Shown one piece after another: positions 29,050 to 38,538 of a stretch of 64,000 nt of DNA. The notes under the pieces are model-generated. The model did not search any database. It was given only the letters and a program-made list of their open reading frames with translations, and was not told where the DNA came from. The first letter of the stretch is position 1, and each line of letters opens with the position of its first letter. The DNA is taken from contig CACKOX010000001.1 in NCBI GenBank assembly GCA_902601865.1, forward strand, positions 1 through 64,000. The letters run 5' to 3'. Source of the DNA: an uncultured Alphaproteobacteria bacterium (GTDB lineage: Bacteria > Pseudomonadota > Alphaproteobacteria > HIMB59). A program made the translations under genes and the position numbers.

Positions 29050-32000
29050 ATGTTAATTAATGAAGAACAAATAGAAAAGCAAAGTATAACTTGGTTTAAA
29101 GAAATTGGATATTCGTATAAAAGTGGCAAAGAGTTTAATGTTGATTATATTCATTCAGAGAGAGATAATTTAAAAAAAACTATTCTTGAAGATAGATTCT
29201 TAAATTGTTTAAAAAAAATTAATTCTGATATACCGTCCAGAAGTATAAAAGATTCAATTAACCAAATTATTAATCCAAATATTTCAGATCTCTATGAGTG
29301 TAATCGCAAAATTCATTCATGGATTTCAAAAGGTTTAAAAATTAAATATTTTAAAAATAACCAAGAGTTTGGTGCTCAATTAAAGTTAATTGACTTTGAA
29401 AACGTTCATAATAATGAATGGTTAATCGTTAATCAATTTGAAGTAAAAGGCGATAAAAGACTGAGAAGACCTGATGTTGTGGTTTTTGTAAATGGATTAC
29501 CATTATCGGTGATTGAGTTTAAAAACCCTGCTGATGTTAAAGCAGATATATGGTCAGCATTTAATCAGTTACAGACCTATAAAGATAACATTCCAAATCT
29601 ATTTAATACTAACGTGAATTTAATAATTAGTGATGGAGTTGAGGCAAGAGTTGGTTCTTTAACAGCAGATCAAGAAAGGTTTATGAGATGGAGAACAATT
29701 GAAGGAGATAAAATTGATCCATTTGGAGAGCATCGTGATTTAGAAACTTTAATTAAAGGTTTATTTAACAAAGAAACTTTACTCCAATTTATAAAACACT
29801 ACTGCATTTTTGAAGAGGATAAAATAATAATAAAAAAAATTGCTGAATATCATCAGTATTATGCAGTTCAAAAAGCAGTAGAAAGAATAGTATCTTCTAG
29901 TAAACCAGATGGAGATAAAAAGGGTGGTGTAGTCTGGCATACACAAGGTGCAGGAAAAAGTTTAGAGATGACTTGTCTTGCAGGAAAATTAATTACAGAA
30001 CCTAGACTAGAAAATCCTACATTATTAATGGTTACAGATAGACAAGACTTAGACGGATCTTTATTTGATACTTTTAATGATGCGGGAAACTTATTAGCAG
30101 AGTCACCTACAAAAGCAGAAAGTAGAAAAGATCTTCGAGATCAATTAAACAATAAACCATCTGGAGGAATAATATTTACTACAATTCATAAATTTGGATT
30201 GGATAAAGGAGAAGATAAGTTTCCAACTCTTACAAATCGTCATAATGTAGTTGTAATTTGTGATGAGGCACATCGAACGCAATATGGATTTAAGGGTCAT
30301 GTAGATAAAAAAACTGGTGAAATAAAATATGGTTTGGCAAAATCAATGAGAAATGCACTACCCAATGCTACATTTGTTGCATTTACAGGAACACCTATTT
30401 CTAAAGATGATCGAGATACTCAATCAGTATTTGGAAACTATGTATCTATATATGATATTCAGCAAGCAGTTGAAGATGGTGCAACAGTCCCAATTTACTA
30501 TGAGTCTAGACTTGCAAAAATAAGTCTTAAAGAAAATGAGATTCCTATTATCGATGAAAAAGTTGAAGAAATTTTTGATGATAGTGTTGATGATGATAGA
30601 GAAAAAGAAAAAGCAAAATCTAGATGGGCACAGTTAGAAGCAGTAGTTGGTGCAGAACCTAGAATTAAACAAATTACAGAAGATTTAATTAAACATTTTG
30701 ATACTCGAACCAAAACTCAACCTGGTAAAGCAATGATTGTGTGTATGAGTAGAGAAATTTGTGTAAAGTTTTATGAGGCATTAAGAAAATTAAGACCAGA
30801 ACTTCATGATGTAGAATTATCAAAAGGTCAAATGAAAATTGTAATGTCAACATCAGCATCTGACCCAAAAGAATTTCAACCTCATCATACAAATAGATTA
30901 CAAAAGAAAGATTTAGAAAATAGATTTAAAGATCCATCTGACCCATTAAAAATAGTTATCGTGAGAGATATGTGGTTAACAGGGTTTGATGCACCATGTT
31001 TAACCACAATGTATGTAGATAAACCCATGCAAGGAGCAAATCTTGCACAAGCAATTGCAAGAGTTAATAGAGTGTTTGGTGACAAACCTGGTGGATTAGT
31101 TGTTGACTACATTGGAATTGCACCTCAACTTAAAGAAGCATTGGCAACTTATGCAAACAGTAATGGAAGAGGTCAACCAACAATTAATACTGATGAAGCA
31201 TTAAAAATACTTGAGGAAAAACTTAAAGTTGCACAAGATTTGTTACATCCAGTTGATTGGTCAGATTATATAAAAAATGCATTAAAACTATTGCCTGCTT
31301 GTTTAGACAATATTTTGCAAAAACCTGATGGTAAAAGAAGATACTGCGATACAGTTCTTGCGATTACAAAAGCATTCGCACTTTGTGGAACAATGGAGGA
31401 GGCAATGCAACATTCTGCAGAAGTAGCATTTCATCAGGCAATCAGAGCACCATTAATTAAAAAAAGTGGCATTGGTACTGACGGACAATACAAAAATGTA
31501 GACTTTGAACTTAAACAATTAGTTTCAGAATCATTAGTTGGAGATGGTGTAGCAGATGTATTTAAAATTGCAGGACTAGAATCCCCTGATATTTCAATTT
31601 TATCTGATGAGTTTCTTGCAGAAGTAAAGAAGATGCCACAAAAAAATCTTGCAGTAGAGTTACTTCAAAAACTAATGAAAGATGAAATGAAAACTAGATT
31701 TAAAAATAACATTGTTAAACAAAAACAATTTTCTGAATTACTTCAAAACGCATTAGATAAATATAGCAATAGAGCAATAGAAGCAGCACAAGTCATAGAA
31801 GAACTTATTCAAATGGCAAAAGCATTTAAAGAAGATTTAGATAAAGCAAAAAAAATGAATCTAAATGAAAGTGAAGTCGCATTTTATGATGCATTGTCAG
31901 ATAACAATTCTGCAAAAGAATTAATGGGTGATGAACTCTTGGTTAAGATTGCAAGAGAGGTTGCAGAAAAGTTAAGAAAGAATGTTACTGTAGATTGGAA

Positions 32001-32148
32001 TGTAAAAGAGTCAGTAAGGGCAAAACTAAGATTAATTATTAAAAATATTCTTAAAAGATATAAGTATCCACCCGATGAAGAGAAAAAAGCAATTGATCTA
32101 GTTTTAGTTCAAGCAGAGCAATTTTCTGAAGAGTGGTCAGTAAATTAA
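29050..32148 (+). CDS. hsdR: Type I restriction endonuclease R subunit
   Basis: 1032 aa; VIEFKNPADVKADIW, WHTQGAGKSLEMT, ICDEAHRTQYG, AFTGTPI. Confidence 0.95.
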   Translation: MLINEEQIEKQSITWFKEIGYSYKSGKEFNVDYIHSERDNLKKTILEDRFLNCLKKINSDIPSRSIKDSINQIINPNISDLYECNRKIHSWISKGLKIKYFKNNQEFGAQLKLIDFENVHNNEWLIVNQFEVKGDKRLRRPDVVVFVNGLPLSVIEFKNPADVKADIWSAFNQLQTYKDNIPNLFNTNVNLIISDGVEARVGSLTADQERFMRWRTIEGDKIDPFGEHRDLETLIKGLFNKETLLQFIKHYCIFEEDKIIIKKIAEYHQYYAVQKAVERIVSSSKPDGDKKGGVVWHTQGAGKSLEMTCLAGKLITEPRLENPTLLMVTDRQDLDGSLFDTFNDAGNLLAESPTKAESRKDLRDQLNNKPSGGIIFTTIHKFGLDKGEDKFPTLTNRHNVVVICDEAHRTQYGFKGHVDKKTGEIKYGLAKSMRNALPNATFVAFTGTPISKDDRDTQSVFGNYVSIYDIQQAVEDGATVPIYYESRLAKISLKENEIPIIDEKVEEIFDDSVDDDREKEKAKSRWAQLEAVVGAEPRIKQITEDLIKHFDTRTKTQPGKAMIVCMSREICVKFYEALRKLRPELHDVELSKGQMKIVMSTSASDPKEFQPHHTNRLQKKDLENRFKDPSDPLKIVIVRDMWLTGFDAPCLTTMYVDKPMQGANLAQAIARVNRVFGDKPGGLVVDYIGIAPQLKEALATYANSNGRGQPTINTDEALKILEEKLKVAQDLLHPVDWSDYIKNALKLLPACLDNILQKPDGKRRYCDTVLAITKAFALCGTMEEAMQHSAEVAFHQAIRAPLIKKSGIGTDGQYKNVDFELKQLVSESLVGDGVADVFKIAGLESPDISILSDEFLAEVKKMPQKNLAVELLQKLMKDEMKTRFKNNIVKQKQFSELLQNALDKYSNRAIEAAQVIEELIQMAKAFKEDLDKAKKMNLNESEVAFYDALSDNNSAKELMGDELLVKIAREVAEKLRKNVTVDWNVKESVRAKLRLIIKNILKRYKYPPDEEKKAIDLVLVQAEQFSEEWSVN

Positions 32149-32178
32149 CCGTTATACACGCAGATGCGACTATAACGG
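32149..32178 (+). terminator. 8-bp perfect inverted repeat after hsdR: CCGTTATA-N14-TATAACGG
   Basis: Starts immediately after the hsdR stop; loop contains a nested CGC-AGAT-GCG; no strong U-tract, so terminator versus element end is uncertain. Confidence 0.45.
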
Positions 32179-32197
32179 CAAAAGTTTATTGACTTTA

Positions 32198-32219
32198 AAC
32201 TTCGTGTAAAACTTCGTGT
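32198..32219 (+). repeat. right 22-bp direct repeat AACTTCGTGTAAAACTTCGTGT
   Basis: Exact match to 26678-26699; TTGACTTT context also shared (32189 vs 26726). Confidence 0.85.
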
Positions 32220-32265
32220 GGTTCTTAATTTGATATTTGAGATGGAATAAAGGTTTCCTTTAGTT

Positions 32266-32286
32266 AAGGGGCGTTCTGTTGCCCGG
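32266..32286 (+). repeat. copy C (parent) of tmRNA 3'-end/att-like repeat: AAGGGGCGTTCTGTTGCCCGG
   Basis: Lies at the 3' end of the tmRNA coding piece. Confidence 0.75.
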
Positions 32287-32520
32287 CCGCCCCAAAGCCG
32301 CGCTTACCTAATTAGATTAAGCAGCGAGTGCTAATTCATTATCGTTAGCAATTATTTTAAGTTTCTATGTCGAAGAAACGCTTACAACGAGCAAAAACTA
32401 TATCCTTCAGAGCACGTCAAACCTATATCACCCCCATAAGAATTTTTATGGTGGAGGTGTCGGGTACCGCCCCCGAGTCCGATACACCTATTACATATAG
32501 CGTTTATTGCCATAGTTGAT
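32266..32520 (-). ncRNA. ssrA: permuted two-piece tmRNA; tag ANDNELALAA; outer boundaries approximate
   Basis: Minus strand: acceptor piece ...ACACCTCCACCA (ends 32449), 13-nt spacer TAAAAATTCTTAT, coding piece GGGGGTGATATAGGTTTGACG (from 32435); acceptor stem pairs; tag GCT AAC GAT AAT GAA TTA GCA CTC GCT GCT TAA at 32349-32317. Confidence 0.92.
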
Positions 32521-32567
32521 AAACAACGCAGATAATATAGTCTAATAAATGAATCCTTTAAACATCT

Positions 32568-33494
32568 ATGAAGAAAAAAATCACTAAAGTGCCAAAATTT
32601 AAAGATTTTAAAACCACCAGAGCCACGTCGTCTGCTCTAGAAAAAATACTATATAAGCAAATACCCATCTTAGACCATGGCTTTATAAGAGTTATTGACT
32701 ATATGGGGACTGATCAGTCTATAGTTCAAGCGGCAAGAGTTTCTTATGGTGAGGGAACAAAAAAATTACGAGAAGACAGGGGCCTTATTAGATATTTGTT
32801 AAGTCATTGGCATACAACTCCTTTTGAGATGTGTGAAATTAAGTTTCATATTAAACTACCTATTTTTGTTGCTAGACAATGGATTAGACACAGAACTGCA
32901 AATGTAAATGAATACTCTGCAAGATACTCAGTACTAGATAAAGAATTTTATGTTCCAGAAATGGATCAACTAGGATCTCAATCGACTACAAATAAACAAG
33001 GAAGATCGAATACTTTAGATAAAAAGTTTGCAAAGCAGGCTCAAGATTTAATTCTAAAAAATTCGGAGCAACTTTATGACGACTACCAAAATTTATTGAA
33101 TGGTAAACTTTTGAATAACGACGAATACGTTGAAGGGGAGGGACTAGCTAGAGAACTAGCTCGAACAACTCTTCCATTAAACTACTACACCCAATGGTAT
33201 TGGAAGGTAGACCTTCATAATCTCATGCACTTTTTGAGATTACGAGCAGATAGTCATGCTCAGTATGAAATACAAATTTATGCTGAGAAAATGGTAGAAA
33301 TTTTAAAAAAATGGGTACCCTTAACATACGAAGCTTTTGAAGATTACCGTTCAGACTCATTCCAACTTTCTAAGGAGGCTTTAAAAATTGTAAAAGATAA
33401 ATTGGCAAATAAAAAAATTAAGAAATCTAATTATAAGTTATCTCCAAGAGAGCTTAGAGAGCTAGAAATAAAGTTTAATATTAAATTATCTTAA
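32568..33494 (+). CDS. thyX: FAD-dependent thymidylate synthase
   Basis: RQWIRHRTANVNEYSARYS ThyX motif. Confidence 0.95.
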   Translation: MKKKITKVPKFKDFKTTRATSSALEKILYKQIPILDHGFIRVIDYMGTDQSIVQAARVSYGEGTKKLREDRGLIRYLLSHWHTTPFEMCEIKFHIKLPIFVARQWIRHRTANVNEYSARYSVLDKEFYVPEMDQLGSQSTTNKQGRSNTLDKKFAKQAQDLILKNSEQLYDDYQNLLNGKLLNNDEYVEGEGLARELARTTLPLNYYTQWYWKVDLHNLMHFLRLRADSHAQYEIQIYAEKMVEILKKWVPLTYEAFEDYRSDSFQLSKEALKIVKDKLANKKIKKSNYKLSPRELRELEIKFNIKLS

Positions 33495-34237
33495 CCTTGA
33501 AATTTTTTTGTAATTGCGTTTGTAATATTTTCAAATTTTAGAGAATAGTCGTCCTTGTAGTCAAAACAATAGGGTTTTCCCTCATCGCAACTCTTAGGGA
33601 CATTTAAATTAAAAGGAAGCTCTTCTATTAAATTTATATCTTCTTTTAGTAATAAAGACTTAGTCTTAGACTCACCAAAAATATATTTTTTTTCATTTTG
33701 TTCCTCTAAATAAGACATGTTTTCTACTACACCAAGTATTGGAACATTCACCTTGATAAACATATTGATACCTCTAATCACGTCTTTTAAAGATAGTAGC
33801 TGTGGAGTTGTGATAATAAGTGTTCCATCCAGTTTTAGCTTTTGAGACATAGATATTTGTACATCTCCAGTACCAGGTGGAAAATCAACAATTAAATAGT
33901 CTAAATCACCCCATATTGTCTTATTAATAAGACCATCAAGCCCTTTTGCTAACATGGGCCCTCGCCAAACAATTGCTTGTTCTTCATTGACTAAGAAGCC
34001 TATCGACATCGCCTTTATCCCAAATACTTCAAAGGGCAAAAACTTCCCATCTTCAACTTTGGGTTCCTTATCTCCGATGCCAAGTAATGTTGGGACACTA
34101 GGTCCATATATGTCTGCGTCTAAAAGGCCAACTTTGTATCCTTGGTTTGCTAAAGTTATAGCGATATTGCAAGCTACAGTGGATTTACCAACGCCACCTT
34201 TACAGCTTGAAATTCCAAAACAGGTCTTGATATTCAT
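33491..34237 (-). CDS. Mrp/NBP35 family P-loop ATPase (Fe-S carrier)
   Basis: SCKGGVGKSTVACNIA, LLDADIYGPSVPTLLG, DFPPGTGDVQ. Confidence 0.92.
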   Translation of the reverse strand: MNIKTCFGISSCKGGVGKSTVACNIAITLANQGYKVGLLDADIYGPSVPTLLGIGDKEPKVEDGKFLPFEVFGIKAMSIGFLVNEEQAIVWRGPMLAKGLDGLINKTIWGDLDYLIVDFPPGTGDVQISMSQKLKLDGTLIITTPQLLSLKDVIRGINMFIKVNVPILGVVENMSYLEEQNEKKYIFGESKTKSLLLKEDINLIEELPFNLNVPKSCDEGKPYCFDYKDDYSLKFENITNAITKKFQG

Positions 34238-34263
34238 CTATTAAACACTACATATATTGTATC

Positions 34264-35364
34264 GTGAACAAAAACAAATTTAAAATTTTCGCACTTGATG
34301 GCCCATGGGGTTCCTCTTCAGGAAATAATAATAGAGGATCTGGTGGAGGCTTTTCTGGTGGGAATAACGATTCAATTGATGATCTTCTTAAAGATCTAAA
34401 AAACAAATATAAGTTTAAAATGCCTTTTAAAGGTGGATTTAAGGGTGTTTCATTTTTAATTTTAATTGCTTTTGTGATTTGGTTAGCAACTGGTTTTTAC
34501 AGAGTTGAACCAGATGAACAAGGAGTTGAATTATTATTTGGTAAGTGGAACGAAAGCACAACTGACCCTGGACTTCATTATTTCTTTCCAACACCTATTG
34601 GAAAAGTTCTTACACCAAAAGTAGAGGCTATTAGAAAAATTAATGTCGGTTTTAGATCAAGTGGTAACTCTACAAGAGATGTTCTTGAAGAAAGCATGAT
34701 GCTGACATCTGATCAAAATATTTCAGATTTAGATTATACCGTTCTTTATAGAATTAAAGATGCTGGTCAGTTTTTATTTAACTTAAGAGACCCAGAAGAA
34801 ACCGTAAAAGTAATTTCTGAGAGTGTTCTTAGGGAAGTTGTAGGACAAACAAACCTTGAAGGCCTTCTTACTGTATCTAGACAGTCTGTTGAAAGAGACT
34901 CACGGTCTTTACTTCAAGAGCTCTTAGATGAGTATGAAGTTGGGATATTAATCCAGTCTATTCAACTACAAGATGTTAATCCACCAAGAGAAGTTATTGA
35001 TGCTTTTGATGATGTCCAAAAAGCAAGACAGGACAAAGAGAGAACTGTTAATCAGGCAGAAGCCTATAGTAATAGAATTGTTCCAGAAGCCAGAGGTGAA
35101 GCTGAAAAAATTCTTCAAGAAGCAGAGGGTTATAGAAACAAACTAATTAAACAAGCTGAGGGTGAATCAAGTAGATTTCTTCAAGTGCTAGATACCTACG
35201 AGCAGTCAAAAGAAACAACTAAAAAAAGAATATACCTAGAAACCTTAAGAGATGTTCTTTCAGGATCTAGTAAGATAATGATTGATCAAAACTCTGGAAA
35301 TGGTGTTGTTCCTTATCTTCCGCTTAACGAATTAAATAAAAATAAACAAGGAGATAGTCAATGA
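34264..35364 (+). CDS. hflK: HflK membrane protease regulator
   Basis: Gly-rich N terminus, SPFH domain, EARGEAEKILQEAEGYRN. Confidence 0.93.
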   Translation: MNKNKFKIFALDGPWGSSSGNNNRGSGGGFSGGNNDSIDDLLKDLKNKYKFKMPFKGGFKGVSFLILIAFVIWLATGFYRVEPDEQGVELLFGKWNESTTDPGLHYFFPTPIGKVLTPKVEAIRKINVGFRSSGNSTRDVLEESMMLTSDQNISDLDYTVLYRIKDAGQFLFNLRDPEETVKVISESVLREVVGQTNLEGLLTVSRQSVERDSRSLLQELLDEYEVGILIQSIQLQDVNPPREVIDAFDDVQKARQDKERTVNQAEAYSNRIVPEARGEAEKILQEAEGYRNKLIKQAEGESSRFLQVLDTYEQSKETTKKRIYLETLRDVLSGSSKIMIDQNSGNGVVPYLPLNELNKNKQGDSQ

Positions 35365-36230
35365 AAATGAGAAATTATGTAATCGTCGGATTGTCTTTCT
35401 TCTTTATTTTATTTGCTTCAGGTTTTTTCTTTGTTGTAGATCAAACAAAACAAGTAATAGTTTTACAATTTGGTGAACCTCGTGCAGTACATCAAACACC
35501 AGGTTTAAAGTTTAAATTACCTTTTATTCAAAACGTTGTTTACTATGATAGTAGGGTTTTAAACTTAGATCCAGCTCAAGAGGAAGTAATCCTTCGAGAC
35601 CAAAAGCGTATCGTGGTCGACTCAATTGTAAGATACATGATTAAAGATCCTTTGAAGTTTTTTCAGACAACAAGAACAGAATTAGCATTAAACGATCGAT
35701 TGGGTAGAATTGTAAACTCTTCAGTTAGAGGTGTGATTGCTCAGTATCAATTAAATGATTTGTTATCTGATGATCGTGAAAAAATTATGGCTGAAATTTT
35801 TGAAAACGTTCGTGAAGACCAAGATAACTTTGGTATTGAAATTGTTGATTTAAGACTAAAAAGAACTGAATTGACTCCTGAAGTGCAATCAAACGTTTTT
35901 GATAGAATGAGAACTGAGAGAGAAAGAGAAGCAAATCTTTTAAGAGCAGAGGGCCAAGAGATATCTCAAAAAATTAAAGCGACTGCAGATAGACAAAAAA
36001 TTGAGATTATTGCAGAAGCTGAAAAACAATCTAATATTTTAAAAGGTGAGGGTGAAGCAGCAAGAAATAAAATATTGAATGATGCATTTGCAAGGGATCC
36101 CGAATTTTTTGAATTTATAAGATCTATGGAAGCTTACTCAGATACTTTTAAAGACGGAACAACTACCATGGTTATATCGCCTGATAGTGACTTCTTTGAA
36201 TACTTTGAAAACTCTGAGGGCTCAAACTAA
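35361..36230 (+). CDS. hflC: HflC membrane protease regulator
   Basis: SPFH domain; ERIAN-like RTEREREANLLRAEGQE. Confidence 0.93.
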   Translation: MKMRNYVIVGLSFFFILFASGFFFVVDQTKQVIVLQFGEPRAVHQTPGLKFKLPFIQNVVYYDSRVLNLDPAQEEVILRDQKRIVVDSIVRYMIKDPLKFFQTTRTELALNDRLGRIVNSSVRGVIAQYQLNDLLSDDREKIMAEIFENVREDQDNFGIEIVDLRLKRTELTPEVQSNVFDRMRTEREREANLLRAEGQEISQKIKATADRQKIEIIAEAEKQSNILKGEGEAARNKILNDAFARDPEFFEFIRSMEAYSDTFKDGTTTMVISPDSDFFEYFENSEGSN

Positions 36231-36245
36231 AATTAAAATATATCA

Positions 36246-37634
36246 ATGAAAAGACTCATCTTTTTATCTCTTTTCAATTTATTTTTTTTTACAAATACAA
36301 GTTTCGCACAATTTGAAAGAGGATATGCTGATTTAGTAGATGAGCTATTACCTTCAGTTGTCAGTATAGCTACCAGTCAGACAGTAGAGAGGCAGACAAG
36401 TCAATTACCTGAATTACCAGAAGGCCATCCATTTAATGATATGTTCGATGATTTTTTTGGAAATCAAATGCCCAAACGTGAAAATTTAACTGGTCTTGGA
36501 TCTGGATTTATTATTAATGATGAGGGTTATGTGGTGACAAACAATCATGTAATTAGTGGTGCGGATCAAATTACAGTAATTTTTAATAACGGAATTGATG
36601 AAGTCTCTGCGGAACTTGTTGGAACCGATCCTAAGACTGACATCGCTGTGTTAAAAATCGATCCTTCATCTATCAATATACAAAGTGTAAATTGGGGTGA
36701 CTCAGATATCTCTAGAGTTGGTGATATCGTCTTAGCAATTGGAAACCCTCTTGGTTTAGGTGGAACCGTTACATCTGGAATTATTTCTTCCATAAACAGA
36801 GATATCGGTGGAGGCCCTTACGTTGACTTCATACAAACTGATGCACCAATTAATAGAGGAAACTCTGGAGGACCATTGTTTAATTTAGATGGAGAAGTAA
36901 TAGGAATTAATTCTATGATAATCTCTCAAACAGGGGGGAGTGTTGGTTTAGGTTTTTCAATTCCATCTAAAACAGCAAAATTAATTGTTGAACAAATAAT
37001 TTCTTTTGGCCAAGCAAAGAGAGGAAGGCTTGGTGTTCAAATTCAAGATTTAACTCAAGAATTTTCTGACAGTTTGGGCTATGACTCTACAGAGGGAGCT
37101 TTTGTAGCTTCTGTCGAACCAAATAGCCCCGCAGCACTTTCAAATATTCAGGCTGGGGACATTATTATTGAGTTTAATGATCAAAAAATTTCTTCATTTA
37201 AAGATTTACCAAAAGTTGTTGCTGAAACTCCTATCGGAAGCCAAGTAGTAGTTAAAGTTTGGAGAAATGGAGAGATAATAAATATTGATGTTAAAGTAGG
37301 TGAGTTAGAAGAAGGCCGTAAACTTGCTAAAAATGAGGGAGTGTATCTTGAAGAATTAGATATTACCGTCGAAGAATTATCTAGTGAAGCTATAAATAGC
37401 TTGGGTTTAGACTCAAAAACCTCAGGAATTTTGGTCAAAGAAGTAGGTGATAAAAACGAAAATCTATTAAACAATGATGTGATTATTCAAGTTTCAAGTG
37501 AAAAAATTAAAGATATTAGCTCTTTTCAATCAATGATTGCAAATAGTATCAAATTAAAACGAGATAAATTATTATTAAGAGTTATCAGAGATGGTAATGA
37601 ATTTTGGTTAATTAACCCATTCGTTATTGAATAA
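36246..37634 (+). CDS. Do-like (DegP/DegQ) periplasmic serine protease with PDZ domains
   Basis: GLGSGFIINDEGYVVTNNHV, TDIAVLKID, DAPINRGNSGGPLFN. Confidence 0.94.
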   Translation: MKRLIFLSLFNLFFFTNTSFAQFERGYADLVDELLPSVVSIATSQTVERQTSQLPELPEGHPFNDMFDDFFGNQMPKRENLTGLGSGFIINDEGYVVTNNHVISGADQITVIFNNGIDEVSAELVGTDPKTDIAVLKIDPSSINIQSVNWGDSDISRVGDIVLAIGNPLGLGGTVTSGIISSINRDIGGGPYVDFIQTDAPINRGNSGGPLFNLDGEVIGINSMIISQTGGSVGLGFSIPSKTAKLIVEQIISFGQAKRGRLGVQIQDLTQEFSDSLGYDSTEGAFVASVEPNSPAALSNIQAGDIIIEFNDQKISSFKDLPKVVAETPIGSQVVVKVWRNGEIINIDVKVGELEEGRKLAKNEGVYLEELDITVEELSSEAINSLGLDSKTSGILVKEVGDKNENLLNNDVIIQVSSEKIKDISSFQSMIANSIKLKRDKLLLRVIRDGNEFWLINPFVIE

Positions 37635-38538
37635 GTTCCTTTTTGTTGTAGGTCCTACCTGCTCAGGTAAAAATGATTATGCTTATGAATTATCAAAGTT
37701 AATAGATATAGAAATTATTAACGCTGACAGTATTCAGGTATATAAGCAATTAAAAATACTATCTAACAGACCTACTGAAAAAGAATTAAAGATAGTCCCT
37801 CATCATCTCTACGGACACATCAATAACAAAGATTACTCAGTCAATCATTGGATTGATGATGTTAAACAAGTAATTAAAAATATTCAAAGCAGAAATAAGA
37901 CACCTGTTTTTGTTGGAGGTACAGGATTTTATATCCAATCTCTAATAGAGGGATTATCAGAGATGCCATTAATTAGTCAAAAATATAAAAAAGAAGCAGA
38001 AGATTTATTTTTTAGTAAAGGCCCAGACCACTGTTTAAACGTTCTAGAAAAATATTATAAAGAAAAAATCTTCCCAAAAGACAAACAAAGGTTATTGAGT
38101 CGTTTAGCTTTTTGCTTGGAACACAACGATACGATGGAAAATAATTATGGCAATAAAGTTGCTATCACTCCTAATCCACTCGTTATACAAGTCACAAAAC
38201 CTAAAAAAGATCTTTATGAAAAAGCAGATTTAAGATTTCAACAAATGATAAATAATGGTGCCTTAGAGGAGGTGAAATCTCTCTATGAAAATAAAAAAAT
38301 ATCTAAAACTCTTTACAAAGCCCATGGTCTTCCTGAACTATTATCATGTATCAGAAACAAAATGAGTTTAGACGAGGCTATATATCTAGGTATTAAAAAT
38401 ACCAAAAGGTATATCAAAAGACAGTTTACATGGTGGAATAACCAAAAATTTAGCCAACTTAACCTGAGAATAAACTATAAAAAAAGCTTCCCTAAAGATT
38501 CAATTGAAAATATAAGTATATACCTAAATGGACAATGA
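37627..38538 (+). CDS. miaA: tRNA dimethylallyltransferase
   Basis: VVGPTCSGKNDYAYELS, NADSIQVYKQL, GGTGFYIQSL. Confidence 0.93.
   Translation: MNKFLFVVGPTCSGKNDYAYELSKLIDIEIINADSIQVYKQLKILSNRPTEKELKIVPHHLYGHINNKDYSVNHWIDDVKQVIKNIQSRNKTPVFVGGTGFYIQSLIEGLSEMPLISQKYKKEAEDLFFSKGPDHCLNVLEKYYKEKIFPKDKQRLLSRLAFCLEHNDTMENNYGNKVAITPNPLVIQVTKPKKDLYEKADLRFQQMINNGALEEVKSLYENKKISKTLYKAHGLPELLSCIRNKMSLDEAIYLGIKNTKRYIKRQFTWWNNQKFSQLNLRINYKKSFPKDSIENISIYLNGQ

Larger units (their letters stand above)
26617..32286. mobile_element. putative integrase-less Type I R-M island inserted at tmRNA 3' end
   Basis: tmRNA-end direct repeats B and C at the borders, 22-bp direct repeats just inside each border, Type I R-M cargo. 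Confidence 0.65.

Noticed and set aside
27817-31085. Six minus-strand ORFs across the R-M locus
   Set aside because: Antisense to hsdMS/hsdR; low-complexity Ser/Leu/Phe composition
26678-32219. Considered CRISPR array for the AACTTCGTGT repeats
   Set aside because: Only five copies in two distant clusters, 2-nt spacers within pairs, no cas genes
33954-34244. Plus-strand 96-aa ORF
   Set aside because: Antisense to the Mrp-family CDS
36566-37474. Two minus-strand ORFs in the Do-like protease
   Set aside because: Antisense to a strong CDS
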